Assembly (NCBI GenBank): GCA_947176895.1 | Contig: CAMWSK010000010.1 | Span: forward strand, 1-64,000 | Source of the DNA: an uncultured Prevotellaceae bacterium | GTDB lineage: Bacteria; Bacteroidota; Bacteroidia; Bacteroidales; Bacteroidaceae | Length of the DNA stretch: 64,000 nucleotides | Reading direction: 5' to 3' | In this document: piece after piece, positions 53,765-62,280 of the stretch | Numbering within the stretch: the first letter of the stretch is position 1 | How the letters are laid out: each line of letters opens with the position of its first letter | Program-made: the position numbers and the translations under genes | Notes under the pieces: generated by a model | Databases searched by the model: none | Told to the model about the DNA's origin: nothing | What the model saw: the letters and a program-made list of their open reading frames with translations, nothing else

Positions 53765-54664
53765 ATGGAAAGAGTGAAAGTATTGATGTCGGTGTGGAAC
53801 AGCGCCGGCAATCCTTACTGGAAAGAACAACTGGAAAGCATACATGCCCAGGAGGGCGTGGATGTGGATTTGCTGGTGCGCGACGACGGCAGCTCGGACT
53901 CCACCATCTCTGTTTTGCAGCAAGAGCAGGAAGCCGGTCGGCTGAGCTGGTATCAAGGGGAAAACATGGGGCCGGGACGCAGTTTTCTGAATCTGCTGGC
54001 CCATGCCGGCGGAGCCGCCTTCTATGCTTTCAGCGACCACGATGATGTATGGCTTCCCGAGAAGCTCCGCGTGGCGACGGAAGCCTTGCACGACGTCCGG
54101 GGACCGGCCCTGTATTTCTGTCAGACGAAATTAGTGGATGCAGAGCTTCGCCCCCTGCCACAAGTGCCTATCCATCCCCGCCTCACTTACGGCGAGGCCC
54201 TGGTCTATCAGTTCATCGGCGGATGTACCATGGTGATGAACGAGGCTCTGCGCCGGGTGGTGGCCACTTACAGCCCCCGGTATCTGCGTATGCACGACAT
54301 CTGGATTTACGACATTGCCCTGGCCATCGGAGCCAAGGTGGTGTTTGACCCCACCCCCCACATCCTGTATCGCCAACACGGCCACAACAACGTGGGCCAA
54401 AGCGGAAGCCGGTGGATTCAATGGCGCGACCGATGGCGGCATCTGCGCCAAGGCGAACACATCCGCCGTCGCACGGCAGAGGAGCTGTTGCGCGGGTTCG
54501 GCCCCATGATGACACCCGAGAACCGGGAGCTGACCGAGCGTGTGGCTCACTGTAACCGCAGTCTGAGCCGGCGCCTGCGGCTGGTCTTCGACTGCAGACT
54601 GACCCCCGCCCGCCCGCTGATAGGACTGACCGGCCGACTTGCCATCCTGTTTAATCAACTATAA
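53765..54664 (+). CDS. GT2-family glycosyltransferase (rhamnosyltransferase-like)
   Basis: The 299-residue protein starts VKVLMSVWNSAGNPYWKEQLESIHAQEGVDVDLLVRDDGSSDST, with AFSDHDDVWLPEKL (DxD-type) and FIGGCTMVMNEAL later. This is the pattern of GT2 rhamnosyl-/alpha-L-Rha-type transferases. It ends with an Arg-rich C-terminal region. It follows the repeat array after about 160 bases and probably begins a second transcript of the locus. Confidence 0.87.
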   Translation: MERVKVLMSVWNSAGNPYWKEQLESIHAQEGVDVDLLVRDDGSSDSTISVLQQEQEAGRLSWYQGENMGPGRSFLNLLAHAGGAAFYAFSDHDDVWLPEKLRVATEALHDVRGPALYFCQTKLVDAELRPLPQVPIHPRLTYGEALVYQFIGGCTMVMNEALRRVVATYSPRYLRMHDIWIYDIALAIGAKVVFDPTPHILYRQHGHNNVGQSGSRWIQWRDRWRHLRQGEHIRRRTAEELLRGFGPMMTPENRELTERVAHCNRSLSRRLRLVFDCRLTPARPLIGLTGRLAILFNQL

Positions 54665-54673
54665 GAAGAAGTC

Positions 54674-55474
54674 ATGAGCGAAAAGAAAATGCCGATAATA
54701 TCCGTGGTCACCATCTGCCGCAACAGCGCCGCCACACTGGAAGAAACCATACAAAGCGTGCTGGGGCAAGACTATGCCCCGATAGATTACGTGATTATCG
54801 ACGGGGGCAGCACCGACGGCACCCTGGACATCATTGGCAAATACCGCTCCCGCCTGGGTTACTTCATCTCGGAACCCGACAAAGGGATTTCCGATGCTTT
54901 CAACAAGGGGGTGAAGGCGGCCAAAGGAGATATGATTGTGATTATCAACAGCGACGACATCCTGCTACCCGGTGCCCTGCGCCAAGTGGCCCAACATTAC
55001 GAGGAGGGCAAGTGGGATATTTATCGCTGCAACGTCATCATCCGAAACAAGGAAACGGGCTTCACGGGGCGCGACATCCCCTCGATGAAGTTCCCCCTGC
55101 TCCCCCTTCAGGTGAATGTAGACCACCAAGGCACCTTCACCACACCCGCCGCCCACCGGAAATGGGGCTACTATGACCTGAACTTCCGCTACATGATGGA
55201 CCACGATTTCCTGGCCCGATGCTATCAGGGCGGAGCGAAGATGAAATATGTGCCCGTGGATGTGGCGGAATTCCGTCTGGGCGGTGTAAGTGTAGCAGGC
55301 ATTCCCGCCAAAAGATACGACCTGGAACATATCGTGCTCAACCAAGGCGGATCGCGCTTTCTGGCCAAAATCTGTTACTGGTATTTTTGGCTTTTCGACT
55401 TTGCCAAACGGATATTTATTTGTATCTTTGGTCAAGATAAGTTAAAAAGACTGCATTATAAGAAAGTAGAATAA
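54674..55474 (+). CDS. GT2-family glycosyltransferase (WcaE/PGL-type)
   Basis: The 266-residue protein has IISVVTICRNSAATLEETIQSVLGQDY, YVIIDGGSTDGTLDII, FISEPDKGISDAFNKGVKAAKGDMIVIINSDDIL and YMMDHDFLARCYQGG. These match colanic-acid-type GT2 enzymes. It lies 9 bases after the previous gene and 1 base before the radical SAM gene, so the three are one transcript. Confidence 0.9.
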   Translation: MSEKKMPIISVVTICRNSAATLEETIQSVLGQDYAPIDYVIIDGGSTDGTLDIIGKYRSRLGYFISEPDKGISDAFNKGVKAAKGDMIVIINSDDILLPGALRQVAQHYEEGKWDIYRCNVIIRNKETGFTGRDIPSMKFPLLPLQVNVDHQGTFTTPAAHRKWGYYDLNFRYMMDHDFLARCYQGGAKMKYVPVDVAEFRLGGVSVAGIPAKRYDLEHIVLNQGGSRFLAKICYWYFWLFDFAKRIFICIFGQDKLKRLHYKKVE

Positions 55475-55475
55475 A

Positions 55476-56936
55476 ATGAAGGTATTCGTCATAAACCCAC
55501 CTTTTAAGGCTCAATACGGCAAGTTCTCACGTGAAAGCCGCAGCCCGGCCGTAACGAAGAGTGGTGCCCTATACTATCCCCTGTGGCTGATATACGCCGC
55601 GGCTTATTGTCAAAAGCAGGGTCACCAAGTGGCGTTTCTGGACGCTCCGGCCAAGCCCTTGGATGAAATACAAAGCCTGGAGAGAATAAAAGAACAAGGC
55701 ATAGGCACACGCCTGTTCGTGTTAGGGACAAGCACACCCTCCATTCACAGCGACATCAGTTTTGCCGAAAGCCTGAAACGCCGGTATCCCGAGGCTTTCA
55801 TCCTGTTGGTAGGCACCCATCCCTCGGCTTTACCTGAAGAAACATTAGGATTGTCCGCATCAGTGGATGCCGTCGCAATTGCCGAGTTTGACCAGACGGT
55901 GGCCGATCTGGCCGAGGCTTTGGAGCAAGGTAAAGACGTGAAAGAGGTCAGGGGGCTGTGCATACGTCTGGCAGACGGCGGGTTGCTGCGTACTCCGGCC
56001 CAGCCCCCGATGAAACAGCTGGACGAAATCCCCATGGCCGCACAATTCATCAAAGAAAACCTGGACCCGCGTGACTATTTCTTCGCGGCTGCCACTTATC
56101 CCAGCATACAGATATTCACGGGGCGGGGTTGTCCTTTCCGTTGCAACTTCTGCGTCTACCCACAAACGATGCACGGGCACGCGTTCCGCTCACGTTCGGC
56201 GGAAAACATCGTGAATGAATTTCAATACATTGCCGACAACTTCCCCGATGTGCACGAAGTGGTGATTGAGGACGACACGTTCACGGCCATCAAAAAACGC
56301 GTGCTCGAGGTTTGCCGGCTGCTGGTGGAGCGCAAACTGAACAAGCGCCTGCAGTGGTTATGCAATGCCCGCGTAGACCTGGACCTGGAGACCATGAAGG
56401 CCATGAAGGCTGCGGGATGCCGGTTGATTATTCCCGGCATAGAAAGCGGGAGTCAGGAAATCTTAGACAACATCCGGAAAGGCACACGCGTTGAGCAATT
56501 CTACAGCTACGTGGCCAATGCCAAAAAGGCAGGGCTGCTGATACACGCCTGCTATATGGTCGGCAACCAAGGGGAGACGCCCGAGACCATGGAACAGACG
56601 TTGAAGTTGGCTCTGAAACTGAACACCGACACAGCGCAATTCTTCCCCCTCATCCCCTACCCCGGCACCAAGGCCTATGACTGGAACATGAAGCATGGCT
56701 ATGTGGAAAAGGACTATGACAAATATGTGCAAGAGGATGGAAGCCACAACACCGTGCTCAATTTGCCGGGACTCAGCGCCCAACAGATGGTGGATTTCTG
56801 TAACCGCGCACGCAGACGCTACTATCTGCGTCCCCGCTACCTCATCCATCGCTTGTGGATGGGATTGAAAGACCCCAAGGACATGAAACGCTCGCTGAAG
56901 GCTTTCGGGCAATTGAAAAAATATCTTTTCAAGTAA
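55476..56936 (+). CDS. B12-binding/radical SAM enzyme
   Basis: The 486-residue protein has an N-terminal cobalamin-binding-like Rossmann domain (about residues 1-165, MKVFVINPPFKAQYGKFSRESRS and LLVGTHPSALPEETL). The radical SAM barrel (about 205-420) contains GRGCPFRCNFCVYP, the CxxxCxxC [4Fe-4S]/SAM site, with GIESGSQEILDNIRKGT and MVGNQGETPETM later. The canonical DxHxxG B12 motif is not evident, so B12 may or may not bind. Class B-type methylases have this layout. In this setting it may methylate or otherwise modify a sugar or lipid carrier (inference). Confidence 0.86.
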   Translation: MKVFVINPPFKAQYGKFSRESRSPAVTKSGALYYPLWLIYAAAYCQKQGHQVAFLDAPAKPLDEIQSLERIKEQGIGTRLFVLGTSTPSIHSDISFAESLKRRYPEAFILLVGTHPSALPEETLGLSASVDAVAIAEFDQTVADLAEALEQGKDVKEVRGLCIRLADGGLLRTPAQPPMKQLDEIPMAAQFIKENLDPRDYFFAAATYPSIQIFTGRGCPFRCNFCVYPQTMHGHAFRSRSAENIVNEFQYIADNFPDVHEVVIEDDTFTAIKKRVLEVCRLLVERKLNKRLQWLCNARVDLDLETMKAMKAAGCRLIIPGIESGSQEILDNIRKGTRVEQFYSYVANAKKAGLLIHACYMVGNQGETPETMEQTLKLALKLNTDTAQFFPLIPYPGTKAYDWNMKHGYVEKDYDKYVQEDGSHNTVLNLPGLSAQQMVDFCNRARRRYYLRPRYLIHRLWMGLKDPKDMKRSLKAFGQLKKYLFK

Positions 56937-56950
56937 ACTCTTAAAATTGC

Positions 56951-57718
56951 ATGGCCAAGCACGAACACCCGCTAATCTCCGTAGTCATGCCTATGTACAA
57001 CAGCGAAAAGTATGTGGGCAAAGCTATTGAGTCTGTAATCGGACAGACTTATCCTCATTGGGAATTGCTGGTGGTGGACGATGGAAGCACAGACAATTCG
57101 TGCGAGGTGGTGCGTGCCTATGCCGTGCGTGACTCGCGGATAAAGCTTTTGATCAACGACACCCCCGTGGGTATGCCCTATGCTCCCCGCAACTATGGCA
57201 TCATGCAAGCCAAGGGCGACTACATCGCGTTCCTGGACTCCGATGACATTTGGTTGCGCGAGAAGCTACGTCAGCAGCTTGTCGTCTTTCATCGCGATGA
57301 GCGGACGGCCGTGGTGTATAGCGACTATGAGAAGATTGAGGAGAACGGAGTGCGAAGCGCCCGTATCGTAACGGCTCCGCGCAAGACCAACTATCAGCAA
57401 ATGCTGTATGGCAACGTCATCGGGAACCTGACGGGTATCTATGACGTGCGGAAAGTGGGGAAGTACTATTTCACCAACGTGCATCACGAGGACTATGCTT
57501 TCTGGCTTTCCGTCCTGAAAAGCGGCTATATCGCCCGCAGCACCAGCACCGTCACCGCACTCTACCGTGTGAGAAAGTTAAGTGTCAGCGCCAACAAATT
57601 GAGGGTAATGGCATGGCAATGGCACATCTATCGCCAAGTGGAAAACATCGGCATTCTCCGTTCCATCTACTACTTTTGCAATTATGCCATAAGCGGCCTG
57701 CGCAAAGCTCTCATCTAA
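56951..57718 (+). CDS. GT2-family glycosyltransferase
   Basis: The 255-residue protein has LISVVMPMYNSEKYVGKAIESVIGQTYPHWELLVVDDGSTDNS, YIAFLDSDDIWLREKLRQQL and HEDYAFWLSVLKSGYIA (acceptor-base ED). These are typical of capsule GT2 enzymes. It lies 14 bases after the radical SAM gene. Its stop overlaps the stop of the convergent lipoprotein gene by 4 bases, so no terminator fits between them. Confidence 0.9.
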   Translation: MAKHEHPLISVVMPMYNSEKYVGKAIESVIGQTYPHWELLVVDDGSTDNSCEVVRAYAVRDSRIKLLINDTPVGMPYAPRNYGIMQAKGDYIAFLDSDDIWLREKLRQQLVVFHRDERTAVVYSDYEKIEENGVRSARIVTAPRKTNYQQMLYGNVIGNLTGIYDVRKVGKYYFTNVHHEDYAFWLSVLKSGYIARSTSTVTALYRVRKLSVSANKLRVMAWQWHIYRQVENIGILRSIYYFCNYAISGLRKALI

Positions 57719-58128
57719 TATTTCCTGAAACGAAGGATGCCTAAGGGACTTGACAGTTGCATACGGCTATCGCTCAACCCGTCGACATGCATGCGTCCGT
57801 CGGCGGGAATGCCGAAAGGCTTGAGTTGGTCGCGACCCACAAGACTGTCGAAAGGCATCGCATAGGCAGCCGCCACGAACAGGCTGTCGCCCTGATGCGA
57901 GAAACGGGCCAGATATTCTTTCTCTCCTTTGCGCTGAACCTTCATCAAGTCCAGTTGAAAGTGAAAGTACATCTCACCCTTCGTGGCAACCGTGTCGCCA
58001 TCTGCGCCTGTCCATAAGGTCAGTTGCCACATTCCTCCCAAGTCCCCGTTATCATCCCGTTTGTTGTCACAGGCAGAAGCCAAGGCTCCAAAGCAAATAA
58101 TGGCCATGTATACAACGAAGTGCTTCAT
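57715..58128 (-). CDS. Small lipocalin-like lipoprotein
   Basis: The 137-residue product has a lipoprotein signal (FVVYMAIICFGALASAC). LGGMWQLTLWTGADGDTVATKGEMYFHFQLDLMKVQ follows, a short beta-rich fold of the kind seen in DUF4847/lipocalin-like Bacteroidales lipoproteins. The function is unknown. It overlaps the Wzi-like gene by 4 bases, so the two are co-translated, and it is therefore likely linked to surface polysaccharide or the outer membrane. Confidence 0.7.
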   Translation of the reverse strand: MKHFVVYMAIICFGALASACDNKRDDNGDLGGMWQLTLWTGADGDTVATKGEMYFHFQLDLMKVQRKGEKEYLARFSHQGDSLFVAAAYAMPFDSLVGRDQLKPFGIPADGRMHVDGLSDSRMQLSSPLGILRFRKY

Positions 58129-59669
58129 TTTTTACCTCCTTTCTTACTGTTTATCCAGCCCGAATAAGCAACCGTGAGCATGGCGCCATGGCTGTTTCCC
58201 AACAACTTTCCCTGATTCATTCCATAGGATGCACGCACACACAAACCCGGAACCTGCGGGGGAGAATAGCTTGCCTCCGCCAGCAGATAATTTGCCTTCC
58301 GGGGGTCGAGCAACGGCATGTCATACGTTCCCCAGCTTTTCTGGTGGGTGTAAAGCAGCCGCCACTCCACGGCCTTGCAAGGTTGTCCGCTCAAGCCCAC
58401 ATGGTGAGCCACAACCCGGTTATGGAAGAAGTAGATATTGTTCTTACTATATATAGGACTCAGCAATAAAGGCGAGCCCATGGCAAAGCCCGCATGATGC
58501 CATCCCGTGTAAGTGCCATGGTTATAATAGTTGTCCGTCGCGCTGATTTGATCGGGAATGTTGGCGGTTCCATCGTGGTAAATGCTTCCGCTTTGGTCCT
58601 TTGTTCCCAAATGTTCGTAGACAATCGTGCTGAGGAAAGGGTTGCCGGGCAGATTCACCTCCACACCATAGAGCATGTCTTTCCAGGCATACTGCCAAAA
58701 GAGCTGGCTGTGGTCCTCGAAGAAATGCTCGGCATAGGCCGAAGCGCTCCACCCTTTTCCCGCATAGTCAAGCCGTAAATGCCAACTGCCTAACTGATTT
58801 CCGGCAACGTTACTATACGCACCATCAGAGGCATCACTGCCTCCCATGAAAAAAGCATCGAGGAAGTCACGGAAACCGTGTCCCATTTTCACATACGTGT
58901 CATCAAAATCCGATGTGTCATCAGGTCGTCGGTTTACATTCCACGCCTCACCGCCGAATTGGGCACTCATCTCTAATCCGCCCGTGAGGCTCAAAGGGAA
59001 CTTTTGCGTGTTACCGATTCGCAGGAAACCGGCCTTACTATGATAAAGGATGTTAGCTGCCCGATGGCCATTGTCTCCCACATGTTCTCGTTGCCAGGCA
59101 TTATCAGTGAACGCCCCATAAGCGACATGAGCCTTCAACGCCAGCCACCCGCGGGTTCCCGGTATACTCCAGAAATGCGGAAGTTCCAGTCGAACCTGGG
59201 GAATCGGCCGGGCATTGATTCCCTCGGTCAAAGCCCCGCTACTCAACTTTTGATTTTTTAACGCCATCGGACGCTCCTTCTGTCCCACGCTCAGACGCAA
59301 GGCTTTCCATTGCGCATCAACATAAAATTGTTGAAGAATAAAAGGGCTGTCGAAATTGACCAGTGCTGCCATATCCGCTCCGTAACCTATCCTCCATTTC
59401 CGCAGGCTGTCGGCTTCGGCGTCTCGCCGGACACTCAGCCTGAACAAGGCACTTTCACCTTTTGTCGTACCCAGGCCGAAGCGATTATTCGTAAACCAGA
59501 AAGGGGCATTGTCACCGGAAGAAGCCGTGAAAGACATGACTCCCTGATATTGGATATCTTCTCCCAACCGGGCCACTTGAGCCATGGAACGGGAAAAAGA
59601 AAAAAGTAAGATAGCGGTCACAGGAAAGACCGCGGCCAAAGTGTGTCTGATAGTTGTCTGTTTCTTCAT
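58125..59669 (-). CDS. Capsule assembly Wzi-family outer-membrane protein
   Basis: The 514-residue protein has a Sec signal (ILLFSFSRSMAQ). It has YQGVMSFTASSGDNAPFWFTNNRFG, GWLALKAHVAYGAFTDN, and many later amphipathic strands (WHLRLDYAGKGWSASAYAEHFFEDHSQLFW). This matches the Wzi-like beta-barrel family that retains capsule at the surface. The start at 59669 is chosen because a promoter box lies at 59711-59718. The much longer open frame to 59996 would begin before it and lacks a signal peptide at its start. Confidence 0.85.
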   Translation of the reverse strand: MKKQTTIRHTLAAVFPVTAILLFSFSRSMAQVARLGEDIQYQGVMSFTASSGDNAPFWFTNNRFGLGTTKGESALFRLSVRRDAEADSLRKWRIGYGADMAALVNFDSPFILQQFYVDAQWKALRLSVGQKERPMALKNQKLSSGALTEGINARPIPQVRLELPHFWSIPGTRGWLALKAHVAYGAFTDNAWQREHVGDNGHRAANILYHSKAGFLRIGNTQKFPLSLTGGLEMSAQFGGEAWNVNRRPDDTSDFDDTYVKMGHGFRDFLDAFFMGGSDASDGAYSNVAGNQLGSWHLRLDYAGKGWSASAYAEHFFEDHSQLFWQYAWKDMLYGVEVNLPGNPFLSTIVYEHLGTKDQSGSIYHDGTANIPDQISATDNYYNHGTYTGWHHAGFAMGSPLLLSPIYSKNNIYFFHNRVVAHHVGLSGQPCKAVEWRLLYTHQKSWGTYDMPLLDPRKANYLLAEASYSPPQVPGLCVRASYGMNQGKLLGNSHGAMLTVAYSGWINSKKGGKK

Positions 59670-59710
59670 CTGAAAACGACAGAGAAGCTTTCTTGTGCCC
59701 CCTGCAATCA

Positions 59711-59718
59711 CAAATATA
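59711..59718 (-). promoter_or_regulatory. -7 promoter box of the Wzi-like/lipoprotein operon
   Basis: The minus strand reads TATATTTG, about 42 bases before the start codon. Confidence 0.5.
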
Positions 59719-59825
59719 TTGTAATTTACGGTATTACACTTTATAGCAAGGCGAAAATATGACATTTTTCCGATATAAAGGGAATTTTGTAGTGCCTCAC
59801 AACCATTTATGTACCTATTTTTTCT

Positions 59826-59833
59826 TATTTTTG
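59826..59833 (+). promoter_or_regulatory. -7 promoter box of the sugar transferase gene
   Basis: TATTTTTG, 30 bases before the ATG at 59863. It excludes the in-frame ATG at 59809. Confidence 0.5.
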
Positions 59834-59862
59834 TGTCGTATATCATACCCGGAGAAATAAGA

Positions 59863-60822
59863 ATGGAAGGACACAAGTTTGTCAACCCGATAATAACAAA
59901 TTGGGCGATTATTTTTTTTGACACAATCATCGCAGTTATGTGCCTGGCGGTTTCCAACGCAATAGTAAAGCCGGGCATTCCTGTCGGTGACAGCACTTCC
60001 CTTTACTTCGGAACAATCGTTTTCTGCTATATTGTCAGCAGCGTCTGGGTAAAGCCTTTGGTGAATTTGCCGGAAACCCGTTTCTACCGCATCATGGAGC
60101 GGACCTTTCACAAAGTTCTTTTGACCGGATTGCTGACCACAGCATGTCTCTTCTTTAACAAAGACGCTGTCATCTTACGTGCATTGACGGCAACATTCCT
60201 GCTTGTCTTTTTTATTGTTCTGCTGTTCACACGCATGGCAGAACACGCATACTTCAAACGCCACTTCAGCACAATCTCCCCCGATGAAACAAACGCAATG
60301 GAAATCCCCGGAGGATTGTATCATGCGGGAAACAGAATCGCAAAAAGAATCCTCGATATTCTTCTTTCAATTCTACTCCTGCTTACCGTTTACCCGATAG
60401 CATACATCGTAATCTTCATATACAGCAAAATAAAACATCATGGTGCCGTCTACTCCACCCTACGGCTCACCGGTTTGAATGGTATAGAATTTACATGTAT
60501 AAAGTTCAGCGCGTTAGGTGAAGACAACATCATCAACTCCCTACCTCAACTTTTTTGCGTACTTACAGGGAGCATGAGTATTGTGGGCACAAGAGCATAC
60601 CCCCCTTCCGACTTCAAACAAGACGAGGAATCAATTAGCGACAGCCATCATGCATACATGGGCAAACCCGGTCTGACAGGATGGGCTACAGTGGAGGGTT
60701 TCCAAAGCCACGAGGAAGAGAAGACACTTGACAAATGGTACATCAGAAACTGGAGCCTGGGATTGGATATATTCATCATCCTTAAAGGCCTATGTACTTT
60801 ATTATTCAAGAGAAACAAATAA
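59863..60822 (+). CDS. Polyprenyl-phosphate sugar-1-phosphate transferase-like (divergent)
   Basis: The 319-residue protein has about four N-terminal hydrophobic helices (residues 10-125), then AKRILDILLSILLLLTVYPIAYIVIFIYSKIKHHG (membrane hairpin of the WcaJ/PglC-type transferase). SLPQLFCVLTGSMSIVGTRAYPPSDF and YMGKPGLTGWATVEG follow. Usual enzymes read DELPQ...NVLKGDMSIVGPRP. Here the acidic pair before LPQ and the PRP are altered, so activity is uncertain. Its role would be to load the first sugar phosphate onto undecaprenyl phosphate for the polysaccharide locus. Confidence 0.78.
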   Translation: MEGHKFVNPIITNWAIIFFDTIIAVMCLAVSNAIVKPGIPVGDSTSLYFGTIVFCYIVSSVWVKPLVNLPETRFYRIMERTFHKVLLTGLLTTACLFFNKDAVILRALTATFLLVFFIVLLFTRMAEHAYFKRHFSTISPDETNAMEIPGGLYHAGNRIAKRILDILLSILLLLTVYPIAYIVIFIYSKIKHHGAVYSTLRLTGLNGIEFTCIKFSALGEDNIINSLPQLFCVLTGSMSIVGTRAYPPSDFKQDEESISDSHHAYMGKPGLTGWATVEGFQSHEEEKTLDKWYIRNWSLGLDIFIILKGLCTLLFKRNK

Positions 60823-60838
60823 TAACACAGAAATATAA

Positions 60839-61468
60839 ATGAGTATTTTTAGCAAACTTTTTGGCCGCAAGCAGGCCGAACAGATACGCGTGGGAGGCAT
60901 GGAAGACTTCATGACCCTCATCCGTGTATACTATCAAGCCGTAATGGCCAATCAATTAGGAATCAGCAATCTTGCCGCATTACCTGATTTGCGTGTCTTT
61001 AAGCAATCACTGAAAGTGGCAACCGTTAGCAACCGCTTGGGGTTGGGGGAAAGGAAAAAATGCCGTCAGATGATGCAAGAGATGTATGGAATGAGCGATT
61101 CCTTCTTCAACGAGATAGATCAAAGCATCAAAAAGCGTTGTCGCAACATGCAGGAGGTGCAACCCTACTTCCTCGTTTTCCAGGATTTCAGTCAGAATCT
61201 GATGATGGGCATGGGACAGTTGATGCAGTGGAAACTGCGCCTGCCCTCGTTCATGCACAAGGCACTCTACGGAATGACCGAGAAGGCCGTGCACGACATA
61301 CTGACAAAAAACGACTACAGCGATGCCGGCATGCGCATGTCTGTGGTGGCGGTGCGTAAGGCTCAACAGCGCCTGGGCTACACAGAACAATGGATGGTGG
61401 AATACAGCTATCGATTGCTGATGCTGGCCAAGAAAGAGCCTCGCAATCGGATTGACGAGCAAAAATAA
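60839..61468 (+). CDS. Conserved hypothetical cytosolic protein
   Basis: The 209-residue protein starts MSIFSKLFGRKQAEQIRVGGMEDFMTLIRVYYQAVMANQLGISN and is almost entirely helical and basic, with no signal peptide. KKRCRNMQEVQPYFLVFQDFSQNLMMGMGQLMQWKLRLPSFM is a characteristic stretch. I do not recognise a family name, but I recall similar proteins beside zapA in Bacteroidales. It starts 16 bases after the sugar transferase. Confidence 0.68.
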   Translation: MSIFSKLFGRKQAEQIRVGGMEDFMTLIRVYYQAVMANQLGISNLAALPDLRVFKQSLKVATVSNRLGLGERKKCRQMMQEMYGMSDSFFNEIDQSIKKRCRNMQEVQPYFLVFQDFSQNLMMGMGQLMQWKLRLPSFMHKALYGMTEKAVHDILTKNDYSDAGMRMSVVAVRKAQQRLGYTEQWMVEYSYRLLMLAKKEPRNRIDEQK

Positions 61469-61497
61469 CACATGGCAGGGGTTTTCACGAAAAATAT

Positions 61498-61528
61498 TTT
61501 GTAGAGACCAAATAAATCACTACATTTG
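61498..61528 (+). promoter_or_regulatory. Promoter of the coiled-coil/zapA genes
   Basis: TTTG (61498-61501), a 19-base spacer and TACATTTG (61521-61528). The leader is about 30 bases. Confidence 0.62.
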
Positions 61529-61563
61529 TAAGACAGATTATCGGCATCAAAGAGAGACCGAAG

Positions 61564-61857
61564 ATGACCCAAGAAGAAAAAGAACTGCTGGAACAAGTAA
61601 GAACGCGCATACAGCAACTGGTGTTACAGGACCAGCGGCTAAAGAGCCGTAACGCTTCCCTGCAGCAGCAACTTCAGCAGCGCGACGAGCGCATCTGCAA
61701 CTTGGAAAGCGAATTGAAGCAAGTCAAGGTCTCATATGCCAATCTTAAGATTGCGAAGACGATGGAGTTGACCGAAGAAGACACACGTGCGGCTCATCGG
61801 CGTCTGACCAATTTGGTGCGACAAGTAGATGAATGTATCGCTCTGTTGAAATCATAA
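61564..61857 (+). CDS. Small coiled-coil protein, probable division partner of ZapA
   Basis: The 97-residue protein is a continuous heptad coiled coil over about residues 5-60 (LEQVRTRIQQLVLQDQRLKSRNASLQQQLQQRDERICNLESELKQV), with a short helical end. It lies 14 bases before zapA. It resembles ZapB-like proteins in size and form, but homology cannot be claimed. A role in Z-ring organisation is inferred from position only. Confidence 0.72.
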   Translation: MTQEEKELLEQVRTRIQQLVLQDQRLKSRNASLQQQLQQRDERICNLESELKQVKVSYANLKIAKTMELTEEDTRAAHRRLTNLVRQVDECIALLKS

Positions 61858-61871
61858 CAAGAAAATGTGAG

Positions 61872-62168
61872 ATGACAACAAGTGACCGACTGAATATCAC
61901 ACTTAAGATAGGAACACGACAGTTTCCTATGACTGTGGCACGCGAAGACGAATACGCCTATCGCGAGGCAGAAAAGCTCATCAACGAACGGCTGCGCTTT
62001 TACGCAGACCGCTACCCTACCCAAGGTACGGAGACCTATCTGATGATGGCTTTGCTGGACATCGCCTTGAAGTTAAAACAGTCGGAACTGATGCAGGATT
62101 CATCATCCTTGGCAACCACCCTCCAGTCTATGTTAAACGACTTGGAGAAGGTTGTTTCCACGGATTAA
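61872..62168 (+). CDS. zapA: Cell division protein ZapA
   Basis: The 98-residue protein starts MTTSDRLNITLKIGTRQFPMTVAREDEYAYREAEKLINERLRFYADRY, followed by YLMMALLDIALKLKQSELMQDSSSLATTLQSMLNDLEKVV. This is the ZapA pattern: a small beta-rich head that binds FtsZ plus a C-terminal dimer/tetramer helix. It promotes bundling of FtsZ filaments. The ATG at 61872 is used because it gives the standard N-terminus. A structured RNA follows. Confidence 0.87.
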   Translation: MTTSDRLNITLKIGTRQFPMTVAREDEYAYREAEKLINERLRFYADRYPTQGTETYLMMALLDIALKLKQSELMQDSSSLATTLQSMLNDLEKVVSTD

Positions 62169-62169
62169 G

Positions 62170-62262
62170 AAAAGAACTATTTGCGACGCACCGCCAACAC
62201 TCGGTTCAGCGCATCGACACGTCGGGCGCTTAAATACACGAGTGGGAACGGGGCGTTTTTCT
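62170..62262 (+). ncRNA. ssrS: Structured RNA between zapA and rny, 6S RNA candidate
   Basis: The stretch folds into one long stem: ACGCaCCG (62187-62194) with CGGgGCGT (62249-62256), CACTCG (62198-62203) with CGAGTG (62239-62244), an internal bubble (GTTC against TAAATACA), and a tip AGCGC-AT-CGAC-AC-GTCG-G-GCGCT. A T5 run follows at 62256-62260. A closing stem, a central bubble and a position just after zapA are all features of 6S RNA, which binds RNA polymerase. I recall a 6S gene at this place in Bacteroidales but cannot confirm it. Confidence 0.55.
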
Positions 62263-62280
62263 ATTATTAAATAAAAAAAC

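Noticed and set aside
59670-59996. N-terminal extension of the Wzi-like protein
   Set aside because: The extension lies upstream of the TATATTTG promoter box and hides the signal peptide. The ATG at 59669 gives a normal exported protein.
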